Shown here: positions 12,423 to 22,985 of the stretch, one piece after another
Layout: each line of letters begins with the position of its first letter
Position numbering within the stretch: the first letter of the stretch is position 1
Source of the DNA: Cladorrhinum sp. PSN259
Taxonomy: Eukaryota > Ascomycota > Sordariomycetes > Sordariales > Podosporaceae
Direction: 5' to 3'
NCBI GenBank assembly: GCA_033725935.1
Contig: MU867080.1
Span: forward strand, 186,001 to 250,000
Length of the DNA stretch: 64,000 bases
Translations under genes and position numbers: made by a program
Notes under the pieces: generated by a model
Databases searched by the model: none
Seen by the model: only the letters and a program-made list of their open reading frames with translations
What the model was told of the DNA's origin: nothing

Positions 12423-14999
12423 GGCTGCGGGCTGGTTGGGTCTGTTCCTCATTGCGGATATAAAACAACGTTAAGCTTGGTCGCAGGAATGATGGAGAGT
12501 GTTTGAGAGTGGATGAATAGGGTCGAGACGGATCGGACGAACTGAGAGTGCTTGGGATGTAAAAGATGAAGTGAGAGTGTGGCCAGCAAAACAGATTAGG
12601 ATGAAGGAAGCGTTCTAGTGTATATATATTTCATGTGTAGGAATGTCCTTCTTGAGAGAGCCTCTTTCCGTGAGTCAACGGCTTGAACATTCAAGGCAAC
12701 CAGCCACATCTGGAGACGTGAATAGATATTGCAAACGGCATCATCATTGGGGTGTGGAGGTTCGGTTCGAGCCATAGCCCGTCCAACAGCAGAGAAGTTC
12801 TCGTAGGTGTGCACCACAAAAACGAGGGGGTGTCTTGAAGAAGGTACAAACAAATTCGAGGAGTACTCGTTGCAACTGATAGGTACTGGTACTTGATGAT
12901 AGACTTGATACAAGAATCCGGTGAATGACCGTTGAAAACGGCGAAAATTCTGAATTGGGGGCCATGGGCAGGACGTGATTTTGCGAACATCGCAAGAGGG
13001 CCCCATCGGGCTCAAGATGGCAAGGCCTTTAATTCCTCGCTCTCAAGGAAACCAGATCGGACACCTGAGGAATTTTGCTCCCTTCGAGAAAGGGTCGAGA
13101 AAGATGGTCGTCAGGAACGGTGTGACGCCGTTGCCGAGCGTGACGGCCCCTATTCATCAAAGGAAGTAAGTACTTTTCTCCAGCGAGATGTGTGAAGAAG
13201 GAACAATACTGAAGAGAGAAAGGAGTCAGGAACATTAGGCGTGTCGATCTATGGGCGTACTAGTCTAGGCCCTCGGCAAAGAGTAGCAAGCATTGAGCCA
13301 CCATGACCGGGCATTGGAGGTCTGGATGTTGGTGGTGATGCGTTTAACTCCTTTACAGGCATATCAAATGCCGTTAGAGTGGTTACACAAAGAGACAAGC
13401 CACAGGCTTGTAAAAGAGAAAACGAGAACTGATTATGAAACGCCATAAATTGAATGACAGCGGATTGAACTGCAGTCGATGTTTCGGCTAATGTTTGGAC
13501 CTAGAAGATTCGAATTCTACTAAAATGAAGATAAATGCTTGATTCGTCCGGATTGGACAGCAAAAAAGATTCCAGAGTCCCATTGAGAGTCTGAGTAAGA
13601 AGGCAAGACCAGATAAACGCCAAGACAGGAAATAACACCGACTACATACTAGGAATCCGTGATTTCAATGGTCGCAACGGGTTTGCACGACAGTGTGGCG
13701 ACTTGCACTCAGGAACGCGATTTCGTTACACCAGAGTGATCCCGGACTGGATTGTTCGTCAAAAGGCCGAGTGGGGGGGGGGGGGCCAAATCTCTTTTAA
13801 GCCCTGCCCAGAAAAAACTGGTGAGCCTTGGAGAGCCATGATTGCAAGATGCTCCGAGGCTGCCCAAACCTTTTGTTGTTCGGGGAACCAGCTGAGAGTT
13901 GAATCAAGTGACGTGCTATCTCCAGCCTCCAGATCCAGGCATCATCAGCATGATCATTGGTGTTGATAGACTCAGTCGTTATGTTGATGTTTGGTGAAAA
14001 TACACATGGGTTTTAATTCTCTTAAAGGTAACGAATTACTGGCCAATGAGCGTACTGAATTGACCCCAGGTTGCCTGCCTGACGAGCTGAAGGACCCGTA
14101 GAAGGTGGGGCTTGATCGATGTCGTGGGGGAAGAGCCCCACTAGTTCCCCTTTTCCGGGCCTTCCCCTGTGGAATCCTGCCGTGCCTTCAATCGTCCCAT
14201 CTCGGCTTAACGTTAATAACGGTCGCAAGATGAGACCAGGGTACTCATCCGCGGCGTAACCCTTTCGGACGAATCAAAGGACAGAAGCAGCATGATCGCA
14301 ACAATCTTGAATGCCAGCACGCCTAGCTAGCAAAGAACTCGATATTACATTACTTACCTATTTTGTACCTGCCAGATTTGGCCCACAATCGCGGCCTCGC
14401 CCAAGTTGCTCTCAACGCGAGGGCGACTGGCATTCAAGCAGTGCCATTTTTTATTTTTTTTTTAGAGAACTGGTTGCGCATCCTTAAAGCTCGCTTGAGT
14501 TTATCTGCCTCGCATTGAGGCTGTCCACCAGTCCTTGGTGATTTTACTGCCTAACCTCCAATGACAACACCGCTAGGTTGCGGCACGATCACGCAAATAC
14601 AACGGCATTGCTCTTCGGGTCCTCCCTACCTGATCGGCATTCAGGATTATGGCGCGGCTCGGCTACCGGTGTTTGTCGTCTGTTCTTCCAGGTTGTTGAC
14701 GCAATTGGAAGCAATATAAGCAACGGCAAGGCGAATATGTACGAGCTATACTCGATTGATTGTGGACTGCGGAATAGCGGCCGCCTTTCACGGCACCACA
14801 CGTAATCCTCCATTTTCAACAAAACATTCCGATACAAGCACCCATCATTTTATCACCTTAACTTCAGGCACAAAGACAAGATAACCATAATGTAGTTTTA
14901 ATTCAGTCTCCCAGGGTATCAATAGTTTGTGAGAATTTCATGAGCTATCCCCTCTCCATGCAGCCTTCCACCCCATTCATATCCTTCTCGAAAAGTAAA
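12423..14999. other. Intergenic region, 2.6 kb
   Basis: Nothing recognisable beyond a 13-nt G run (13773-13785) and a T-rich tract near 14447-14463. Open frames on both strands are short and overlap each other without domain signals. Confidence 0.5.
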
Positions 15000-15661
15000 T
15001 CACTGCCTAGCCTCAGCCTGCTTCGTGATGTCGTGTTCAGCACCACGCTGCTTCGTCTTGCCCTCGTCATGCTGGTCTTGGTACTCTGCCTGCTTCACTC
15101 GGTCACCAGTAATGGCCGCGACGCCACTGCCAACGGTGCCAGCGACACGGTCAGCGGCCCCGGAAGTAAAGTCGCTGACTTGACCGTGGGCTTCCTGTTC
15201 TTGTCCCTCGAGGTTTTGCTTGCGGCCCTCTTGCTTGAGATTCTGAAGCCACTTGTTAGTACCGCCTTGAGCCAATGAGAAACCAAAGCTACCTACCTCA
15301 CTGCCAATAACTCCGCCAACAAACTCCTTCGCCGAGCCAGCAGTCTGGTTCCATGAGCCTGTAGTGCGATCGGGATGGTCCTTGGTAATGGCGCCGGCAG
15401 ATGAGGCTGTCGCACCTGGGAGCTTCACGGTCGCGTGAGACGCATCGTACTCGGCCTGGGCCTTTTCTTGCTTGGCCTTGCCCTCAGCCTGCCATAGTGA
15501 TGTCAGTATCATCAACCTCACGCCAATCAATGGTGTTGGATCAGATGTCGTGTACGAACCTGATCACCCGTGGTGCCAAGAATGTTTCCAACGAGGTTCT
15601 GAGCGGCGCCCGCCGCAGAGTCAACGTAGGACTTGAGAGTGGAAGTGTTGTTGTCAGACAT
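15000..15661 (-). CDS. CsbD-like stress protein (Hmp1-type)
   Basis: Two exons (15661-15560, 15488-15000) give 196 residues starting MSDNNTSTLKSYVDSAAGAA. The first exon carries the typical CsbD-like block (GAAQNLVGNILGTTGDQ). The second carries the linked AEGKAKQEKAQAEYD repeat-like segment and further Gly/Ala/Gln-rich amphipathic stretches. The whole protein is hydrophilic, lacks Cys, and looks natively flexible, as in other members. Fungal proteins of this type are often annotated as mismatched-base-pair and cruciform DNA recognition protein (Hmp1) or as general stress proteins; their molecular role is not settled. The intron 15489-15559 uses donor GTTCGT, a weaker form. A CRE-like inverted repeat lies about 0.3 kb upstream (15934-15977). 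Confidence 0.8.
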
Positions 15662-15933
15662 GGTGACTGTTTTGACTAAGTTGTTGTGATTTTAGGGTGT
15701 TAAGCTGTTGTTGTTGTTTGTCTTGGAGTGTTACTTGCTGAATTGCTTGATGATGCTGAAAGAAAAAGTGATGGGCAGAAGTTGGCTTAAGTACTCAGAG
15801 GTAAAGAACGAATCCACACTGCAATTTCCAAACCTGCATCCACAAGAACATTCACGTCATTGCCGTTCTTTGGGACCAGGAGCTTCCATCCCGATCTTTC
15901 GCACGATGTTGCTTGTGGTGTTTCGGGTGTTGC

Positions 15934-15977
15934 CTATGATGTCATAAGACCCTTGTCATGGGGCCGTGACATCATAG
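15934..15977. promoter_or_regulatory. Inverted repeat with CRE-like half-sites upstream of the CsbD-like gene
   Basis: CTATGATGTCA (15934-15944) and its exact reverse complement TGACATCATAG (15967-15977) are separated by 22 nt. Each arm contains TGATGTCA/TGACATCA, one base from the ATF/CREB site TGACGTCA. It lies 273-316 bp upstream of a stress-type gene, so a bZIP (Atf1-like) site is a reasonable inference but untested. Confidence 0.4.
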
Positions 15978-17173
15978 CTGTCGTCTCCCGCAGACCCACT
16001 CAGCCCTACGAAACCGAGACACACCCAACCCAGATACTGGCCTATTCAATGTCTCGCTGTCCGTTTCTACCGTTGAGAAAATCATGTGAATTTCGATGCG
16101 GCACAATCGACCGATGGATTCGCTATTGAGACAGCAGAATGGGACTGCTTTCAATAGGTTCATTTTTTCTTATATTGCTCAATGTCTGGTGCACTGCAGC
16201 CCAAATGACTACAATCACTGCATGCAGCCTTCCACAAGCACGTCCTGGTCGATAAGCTGTACACGGCCGTGGCTTTTCTGGATGGAACCTTCCACCACAC
16301 CAAACCTCTGTTTTTGGGCACTTGATTCTGACTTTCTCATAAGACCAGTTATCAAGGCCCCATAGTAAGCACTACCCGTACACAACTGTCCTGTCCTTTT
16401 TCTTGTTGCATGCAATCCATCGCAGCTGCGTCTACTTGATCGGCTACGATCCCGCCATCTCTTCAGCTTGTAAATTGCAAAAGTTACAGTACATCCGATC
16501 GGATACTACTGTACCCTCCATGATTCATTTTCGTATCCCTTTGACAGCTGCATCTACCCTCTGGCATCCCGCTATCCGGTAAGCTACCGTTTTCAAGCAC
16601 ACGCAGGGTCGCGCAGTATGAATGCATAACCCACAGCGGGCGGCACTTAACCGGTCAGCTGACAAGGCGCCTCGCAACCGCCTCGGGTCTGACGCGGCAA
16701 TTTCACGGTGTATCCACACTTCCTTCTCTACGATTGCCCAGGAGACTCGGTAAGAAATTCTCAAGCACGAGGAGTTAACAAACTAATACGGGTTCTGCCT
16801 GCAACCTGAAAGGGGAGCAGTTGAAACCGCATTATTAAACCCGACAGTCCGGTTGGTGAGCCTGAGCTGAATGTTGGATCAATGTGCCCAATTCATAGTG
16901 TACAAGCCGCGAGCCCATCGCCACAGACATGCATGGAATTTATGCAAGGTATCGTCCTTTTGTCATACTCCTTCTCAAATCAGCGGGAAGTTACTAAGCC
17001 CCAACGAAAGGCTCTATCCGCCCAACTGGTAACAGAATTCCGCCCTTCCCCACACGGCATGTGAAGTTTCCGGGGAATGGATGGCAAGTTTCCGGCGCAG
17101 CTAAACATCGCTAAGATCCTTACGGCATACGCACTTCTCCGATCCATCCATCAGGATTTCAACGTCGAGCAGG

Positions 17174-17255
17174 CACGTGGTGGACAGGTTTTCTTGTGCC
17201 AGTGGTCCTACCAGGAAATTGTTAAGGCAGCACAAGAAAACCTGTCCACCGCGTG
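17174..17255. mobile_element. 82-bp foldback element, MITE-like
   Basis: Two 26-bp arms (17174-17199 and 17230-17255) are inverted copies with one mismatch (CACGT versus CACGC at the outer end). They are separated by a 30-nt loop. The pentamer GCAGG is present immediately outside both ends (17169-17173 and 17256-17260), as expected for a 5-bp target-site duplication. It encodes nothing itself. Alternatives are a hairpin RNA precursor or a chance duplication. No second copy is seen in this window. Confidence 0.6.
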
Positions 17256-18680
17256 GCAGGTCACTCAACGCCACAATCTCCACCACAGCCACATATGCGC
17301 GGATAGAAAATCGAAGGCACTCAAGCAAGTGAAATATTGTTCAAGTCTGTGGGGGCCGCTTGCCTTGTCGTTCAGATGGTGGTGTGGGCGGGGAAGCTGA
17401 AAAAAAGGCATCATCACCACCTGTATTACGGAGACATGGAATATGGAAAAGGGGTCTCGTATGATTTGGAATCTGAAGGAAAAAAGCAAGTCGTGATGGT
17501 ATTGTTGCTTTGAGTGCACGGTCACATGGGAATAGGTAAGCTGGCAAGATACAGGGGAAATAATCAATGATGCGTGACTCAGGGGCATCCAAAGACACGG
17601 ATTCACGATAGTTACAAGATCGGACTTGAACATACAGGAGCCACTCCTCATGACCGCCAAAACTGGCCCGATATATGCTGTGGAACGGTTCCGTGCTTAC
17701 ACGGTCCCCCAATCCAAGTCAAAGTCTTTCTCGGGCGTTAAAAAGGAGGAACAGAATGAGGGATAAGCACGGCAAGTCTAAGGTTAGTTAATATTAAGGA
17801 CTCGTAAGATAGCCATTATCACCTCGTTAACCTCACTGCCAATATTTTCGAGAGATTCCAAGTACGAGTTGGTATAGCCCACCCTCCCACGCCTAGAGGC
17901 AACATAGGGGGTCGGGTTCTGCCTGCTCCCGTGGCTTTAATCTGAATGGAGAGTCGAGTACTGTCTACATTCCAAGTACTCCTGAAACGGTGCTCGATAA
18001 GGACACATTTAAAACGGACGAGTGACGAAGAAGGCACCCAACAGTTCTCACTTTTTGAGACGCAGGAAAAGAGGCCGAGTATTACCTACTATGATGGGCC
18101 TAGTTTAAAGGGAGGCCAAGTAGCCTATCAACCAGCTCTGAATAGAGGCGTAGCTTCTAATACCACCTCATAGATTAAGTAAAGCTCGCCGTACACGCAG
18201 TGAACGAGGGCAAATACTTCCCATCAAGCCATCTGATCAGCTGGTTCAGACATTGGTTCGAAAAGGGGCCAACCAGAACGAAACAATGTACACTCATATG
18301 ACTAGTAACAGGCGGAAATATCATCTTCATCGTGAGATAACCAATGGAACAAATCGCCCCTTCAAACACTCCAAAACAGCTCAATCCAATCGTATCACGA
18401 GATAAGGCATGCAGGTGTGCATAAGTCGCTCATATCAGTTGTGGCGAAATAACGTCAAGGGGCAGTGTGGGAGATGTAGGTACAGTGATCATCGATATGC
18501 ATTGACCTATCAAAACTTCCCCCGCAGAAGAACAACAAAAACATGCCCCTGAATAGGTTGCAGAGGGCGTGAAAGGGCATTCAAATGCCTACAAGAAAAC
18601 GATAATATCAGTAAACTACCACCTCCCTATGCTGAAGGAGGAAACATGATACATACAGCAGAGAAATCAGTACAGAGAAA

Positions 18681-18716
18681 CCCCCCCCCCCCCTCCCCCC
18701 CCAATTTTTTTTTTTT
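18681..18716. repeat. Poly-C / poly-T tract
   Basis: 22 nt of C with one T (18681-18702), then AA, then 12 T (18705-18716). Low-complexity sequence prone to sequencing error. Confidence 0.9.
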
Positions 18717-19734
18717 ACAGGAATCGAAACTATTCCACAATCGTATTCAAGTAGGCCAATCCATTAAAATAGACAGAAAAGCACAAAACTTTTTCTTCCT
18801 CCACCGCCCTACTTGAAAGCTCAGAGAGACAGCGCCAAGGACCAGCAGCAATTTACGAAGCCGTTGATAAATCCTTTAATAAATAACACTCCATGACTGA
18901 TAACAGTAAAGATACCTCCATATTCCTCAATGCAGTAATATTAGAGCGAATCTTCAATATAACATCATTACTAGAAATTGTGCATAAGGATGAGAGAATC
19001 TAGTATGTAGGAGCTTCTCTCCCCTTATACCAAAGGGACAACAGAGTTTTTCGAGTGCCATGCAAATGCCACAGCTCTTACCATATAATACAGTGTTAGC
19101 AGAATGAGCCGCTATCAAGCCGCCGCTATAAGCGTAATTTCACTGAATTCACGATGTCTTCTGAAAAGGGCAAAATAGCGAGCCCGAGGTGCCAGTTCCA
19201 GTATGGTTGCCGTTGCCAGGCTAGGAGCTATGCAGCGATGAAGACGAAATTGATATCAGTAGTGCCAAGCCAGTTTTACAAGACCGAAAGCCATCGCGAA
19301 GAAACGGATCATCGATCGAAGTGAAGGCTGGCGTGTTTACCCCGGGTAGGAGCTTCGCTCCAAATTCCTTTCGAGGTGCGTTTGATAGAGACAATCCGAC
19401 CAATTGTCCTCAGGAGAGGCGTATCATAGGTAAGGGGGCCTTGCACCACCGGATTCATCTCTAAAGACTGCACAGAATGTTCAGGAGACAAGAAACAACC
19501 AATGTCATACCATCGACCTTCGTAATTCTTCCATAGACCGACCGTCAAGTTGAACAGCAAGCACATTCTCCGTTTTGCAGTCAAAGACACGCTGCTCGAA
19601 CGCCACAAAGAGATGTGGGATTCATCATTGGACGTTTCATAACTTGATACAGTATGCCACCATGGTATCGTTTTGTTGCTGTTCTGAGCGGAATATCAGA
19701 CGCGTTAAAAATAAACATCCGCAGTATCACACAC

Positions 19735-20128
19735 CATATAGAAGGGGAGTATGGCGTCAAGCACTCGGAGATCAAGCGGGGTTGTCGGCTGCATGTCAAG
19801 GTTGATAGGTCGGTGGCCTTCGTTCAATACCGTCGCCTGCGCGAGGATATCTGAAAGAAGAGGGCATGGAACTGACATGCTCTAAGGAGCAATCTTGTTA
19901 AGATCTAATGGAGATTCCGACTTCTTCGATCTCTTTTACCCTCCCTGGATATCTTCGCGAGGCTTCGTCTCCATAACATGGTTCCTGGATTTAAGCGGCG
20001 CTTCTGTGCAGTGTGAGTGGTCGCTACCCCATTAGAGCTTAGATGGTGTGTCGCGGAGCAGTAGATACGGTTGTTCTGATAGCTAGACGAGATGTCTGCC
20101 TCAAGACTGACGGTGTAAAATTAGCCAT
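19735..20128 (-). pseudogene. Decayed 5' fragment of cysteine desulfurase NFS1
   Basis: Reading the minus strand from 19878 to 19735 gives DILAQATVLNEGHRPINLDM followed by QPTTPLDLRVLDAILPFYM. This matches the start of the NFS1 catalytic domain, whose conserved form is RPxYLDMQATTPxDPRVLDxM. The same frame reads back to 19983 (HVMETKPRED) through two stops. Upstream, in another frame, 20128-20039 encodes a basic Ser/Arg/Thr-rich peptide (MANFTPSVLRQTSRLAIRTT) like a mitochondrial presequence. The next conserved block of the family (GNPHSRTHAYG) is missing, so the copy is truncated. Differences such as Pro to Leu and Met to Ile fit C-to-T/G-to-A changes. An intact NFS1, essential in fungi, should lie elsewhere in the genome. 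Confidence 0.7.
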
Positions 20129-20859
20129 GATCGGTCCACGGTATATAGTAGCCCTAGGTGGTGTTGAGATATGGGACGCGGAGCACGGTTTTGCTTCCTC
20201 CTCCAAATTAGTGTTTAACAACTCGGTGACCAACTATATGTACTTGGAGGGTTGCGTCAAACCACGTTGATAACGATCTGCCAATCAAAAGCCAGGCCTT
20301 GAAGATGCCCCATTTATTCCCGATTACGGTGTTGGCGCATGACGCTAAAATCGCTTTCAGAACAGGATGACGAACTTGCTGTCAGTGACCACATGCAGCC
20401 AGAAGCAACTTTTTGATATGGTGGAGTCTGCAGCTATGATAATTCCACCCAAATCAACTCCCGTCCCATGCAGTTGACTCTCACAGCTTTGGCTTCTACA
20501 TTTTCTACCTATCACAGACTACCAAAACGGGAACCCGGATATAATTATCTTGTAATAACTTGCACTGTCGTAAGCATTTGAGTCTTGGCGGAGGCTTTCA
20601 GGGACGTCTCATTGGGAGATTTCATCAGCCAAGACTTCCAAGCCAAGCTCCGCCTCGGGGCTCGGGAAACATCCGTCGTCATCATCGCCCGAGAGAGAGG
20701 GCAACCACCAAAACGGCCCATCCAACAAACAACCGCCCCGTCGGGGTTACTTGTCGATATCCTCCCCAGACTCAACCACCAGCCCAAACAGGCCGCATAT
20801 TCCATACTTGACATTCTTCTTTTTTCAATTTCAATTAACTACTATTAATCTACTTGACA
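20129..20859. other. Upstream region of the BAR-SH3 gene
   Basis: No gene is supported. The proximal 300 bp is the likely promoter and leader of the gene starting at 20860. Confidence 0.45.
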
Positions 20860-22379
20860 ATGAGTTTCAGGGGCTTCTCAAAGGGCCTGTCTCGCGTGAG
20901 TTTATCAACCTTCCGAGGCCCCCGCACTGCGCACGCATGTCTCTAACCTGTCCCTCTCCCCATGTCTACAGGCACCCCAACAATTCAAGCAAAAGTTCAA
21001 TATCGGAGAACACACCAAAGATGCCGTCTACATCGATGCCGAGCGCCGCTTCGAGGAGCTAGAGGCCGAAACGAAGGCCCTTCACGACGAGAGTAAAAAG
21101 TACTTCGAGGCAATCAACGGCATGCTCAACCACCAGATCGAGTTTTCCAAGGCCATGACCGAAATCTACAAGCCGATTAGCGGTCGCATGTCTGATCCCG
21201 ACTCGTTGATTGCACAGGAGAACATTGAAGGAATTCGCGCCTGTGAGGAGTACGAGGCCGTGGTGCGCGATCTTCAGGAGACGCTCGCCCCGGAACTCGA
21301 AATGATTGAGAGCCGAGTGATTCAACCTGCCAACGAACTTATGGACGTTATCAAAGTGATCCGCAAGACCGCCGCCAAGCGCGAGCACAAGAAATTGGAT
21401 TATGACCGTCACAGGGCCACCCTGAAGAAGCTCCAGGACAAGAAGGACCGTTCGGCAAAGGATGAGAAGGCGATGTGGAAGGCCGAAAACGACGTTGAGC
21501 AGGCTACCCAGGAATTCAACTACTTCAACGACCTACTCAAGGACGAGCTGCCCAAGCTTTTTGTTCTGGAGCAAGAGTTCATCCAACCTCTGTTCCAATC
21601 ATTTTATTACATGCAGCTCAACATTTTTTATACTCTCCACGAGCGGATGCAGCGCTGCGATATCGGGTATTTTGATCTTACTCTTGACATTGAAGAAGCT
21701 TTTGAGAAGAAGCGCGGAGATATCCAGGCGCAAGCTGAGGCGCTATCGATCGTCAAGTTTAAGACTACAGGCATGAAACGTCCACCCAAGTACGCCAAAC
21801 CAGCAGGAGCTATCGAGGCGGGTCCCAAATCTGCTGGTTTACTTACTGCCGGCCCATCATCATCGTCAGCTGCTTCCTCGTCTACTACCGCTGATATTTA
21901 CGCATCTCAGCCCAAATCTGCGCCGCCCGTTTCTGCTTCAACTAGACCAAGTTGGCAACGGCATACTGCTGCCGAGTCTGTTTCAAACGAGCAGCCACCT
22001 CCTCCTTATTCAGTTTCTACCAACGGAGTTGTGCCTGCAGCTGCTAAAAGTCCAATGGGTATGGCAGCGGCGGCAAAGGCAAAGGCGAAGCCACCACCGC
22101 CGCCCAAGCCTAAGCCGAAGGCGTTCCAGATGGGACCCAAGGTAGAAACTGTTACTGCGTTGTATCCATATGCTGCGCAGGCGGAAGGAGACTTGAGCTT
22201 TGAGGCTGGCGATATGATTGAGATTGTTACAAGAACGCAGAACGATAACGAGTGGTGGACAGGGAGGTTGAGAGGGAGGGAAGGACAGTTCCCTGGTGAG
22301 TTATACTAAACTCTAGAGAATCCATTGAAAGCATGATACTAATAGTAATGCAGGTAATTATGTACAGTTGAATCCATAG
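20860..22379 (+). CDS. RVS167: BAR-SH3 protein, amphiphysin-like Rvs167 orthologue
   Basis: Three exons (20860-20895, 20972-22295, 22354-22379) give 461 residues. The first exon encodes only MSFRGFSKGLSR, the amphipathic N-terminal helix of N-BAR proteins. The BAR domain follows (to about residue 235) with the alpha-helical signature RRFEELEAETKALHDESKKY. A disordered linker rich in Ala, Ser and Pro follows (PPPPPKPKPK). A C-terminal SH3 domain (about 400-461: ALYPYAAQAEGDLSFEAGD, NEWWTGRL, FPGNYVQLNP) completes it. The last exon is 26 nt and supplies the conserved NYV of the SH3 domain, which fixes the splice. Rvs167 binds curved plasma membrane at endocytic sites and actin patches. The order and length are typical. 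Confidence 0.95.
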
Positions 22380-22985
22380 GGTTGTAGGGATGAGTTGCTG
22401 GCAATGGCGGGAGTACGACGGTGGGGAAGGATGACGAGGGAAGATATGAGCAGGGAAGGATGTAAAGAGATAGAAGACGTTATACCCCAAGGGAGGACAG
22501 GCTAATGTATTTTTGGCTTGTAATGAATCTTTTTTTCAAGTGTGTTTTGTTTCGAGCTGGAGCAGGACTTTGGTGGAAGGAAATGGATTGTGATAGTGCA
22601 TTATGAGCAGTTTCATCAACACAACCAACAGGATTTTTGTATCGATTGTTGTGGTTGCAGTTTGTCCTCATCCACAGTGTTGTTACGATTGTATTTCACG
22701 TCTTAACCCCATTAAACAAGTTATTTCTTTTTCCCTCTGTGGGAAAAACATTGTTCTTGTTTTTGTCCTCACCAAAGCCATGAGACATCGTACATAGGCT
22801 TACACTCTCAGCCAGAGAGAGTCCGAAAGCTTCCAACACTTTTGAAAAACTTCACCATTGAACTATCAAAAGTAAATAGTATCAAAAATCTATCGATCCT
22901 ACCAGATAATCCTCGCTTGCCCCCTTCCTCCCGACATCATGATAAAGACCTCTTATCAACAAACCTAAAATTTGACCTCACACCA
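22380..22985. other. Convergent intergenic region
   Basis: About 600 bp between two convergent genes. It is probably two 3' UTRs. No gene or structured element was recognised. Confidence 0.5.

Larger units (their letters stand above)
15662..19734. other. Gene desert, first part
   Basis: Over 4 kb without a supportable intact gene. It holds an inverted repeat at 15934-15977, a foldback element at 17174-17255 and a poly-C/poly-T tract at 18681-18716. One minus-strand stretch near 19510-19555 translates to VQLDGRSMEELRRSM, weakly like an internal piece of cysteine desulfurase and possibly related to the relic at 19735-20128. Confidence 0.5.

Noticed and set aside
12750..12775. tRNA B-box-like sequence GGTTCGAGCC
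   Set aside because: No pairing T stem, acceptor stem or A box around it.
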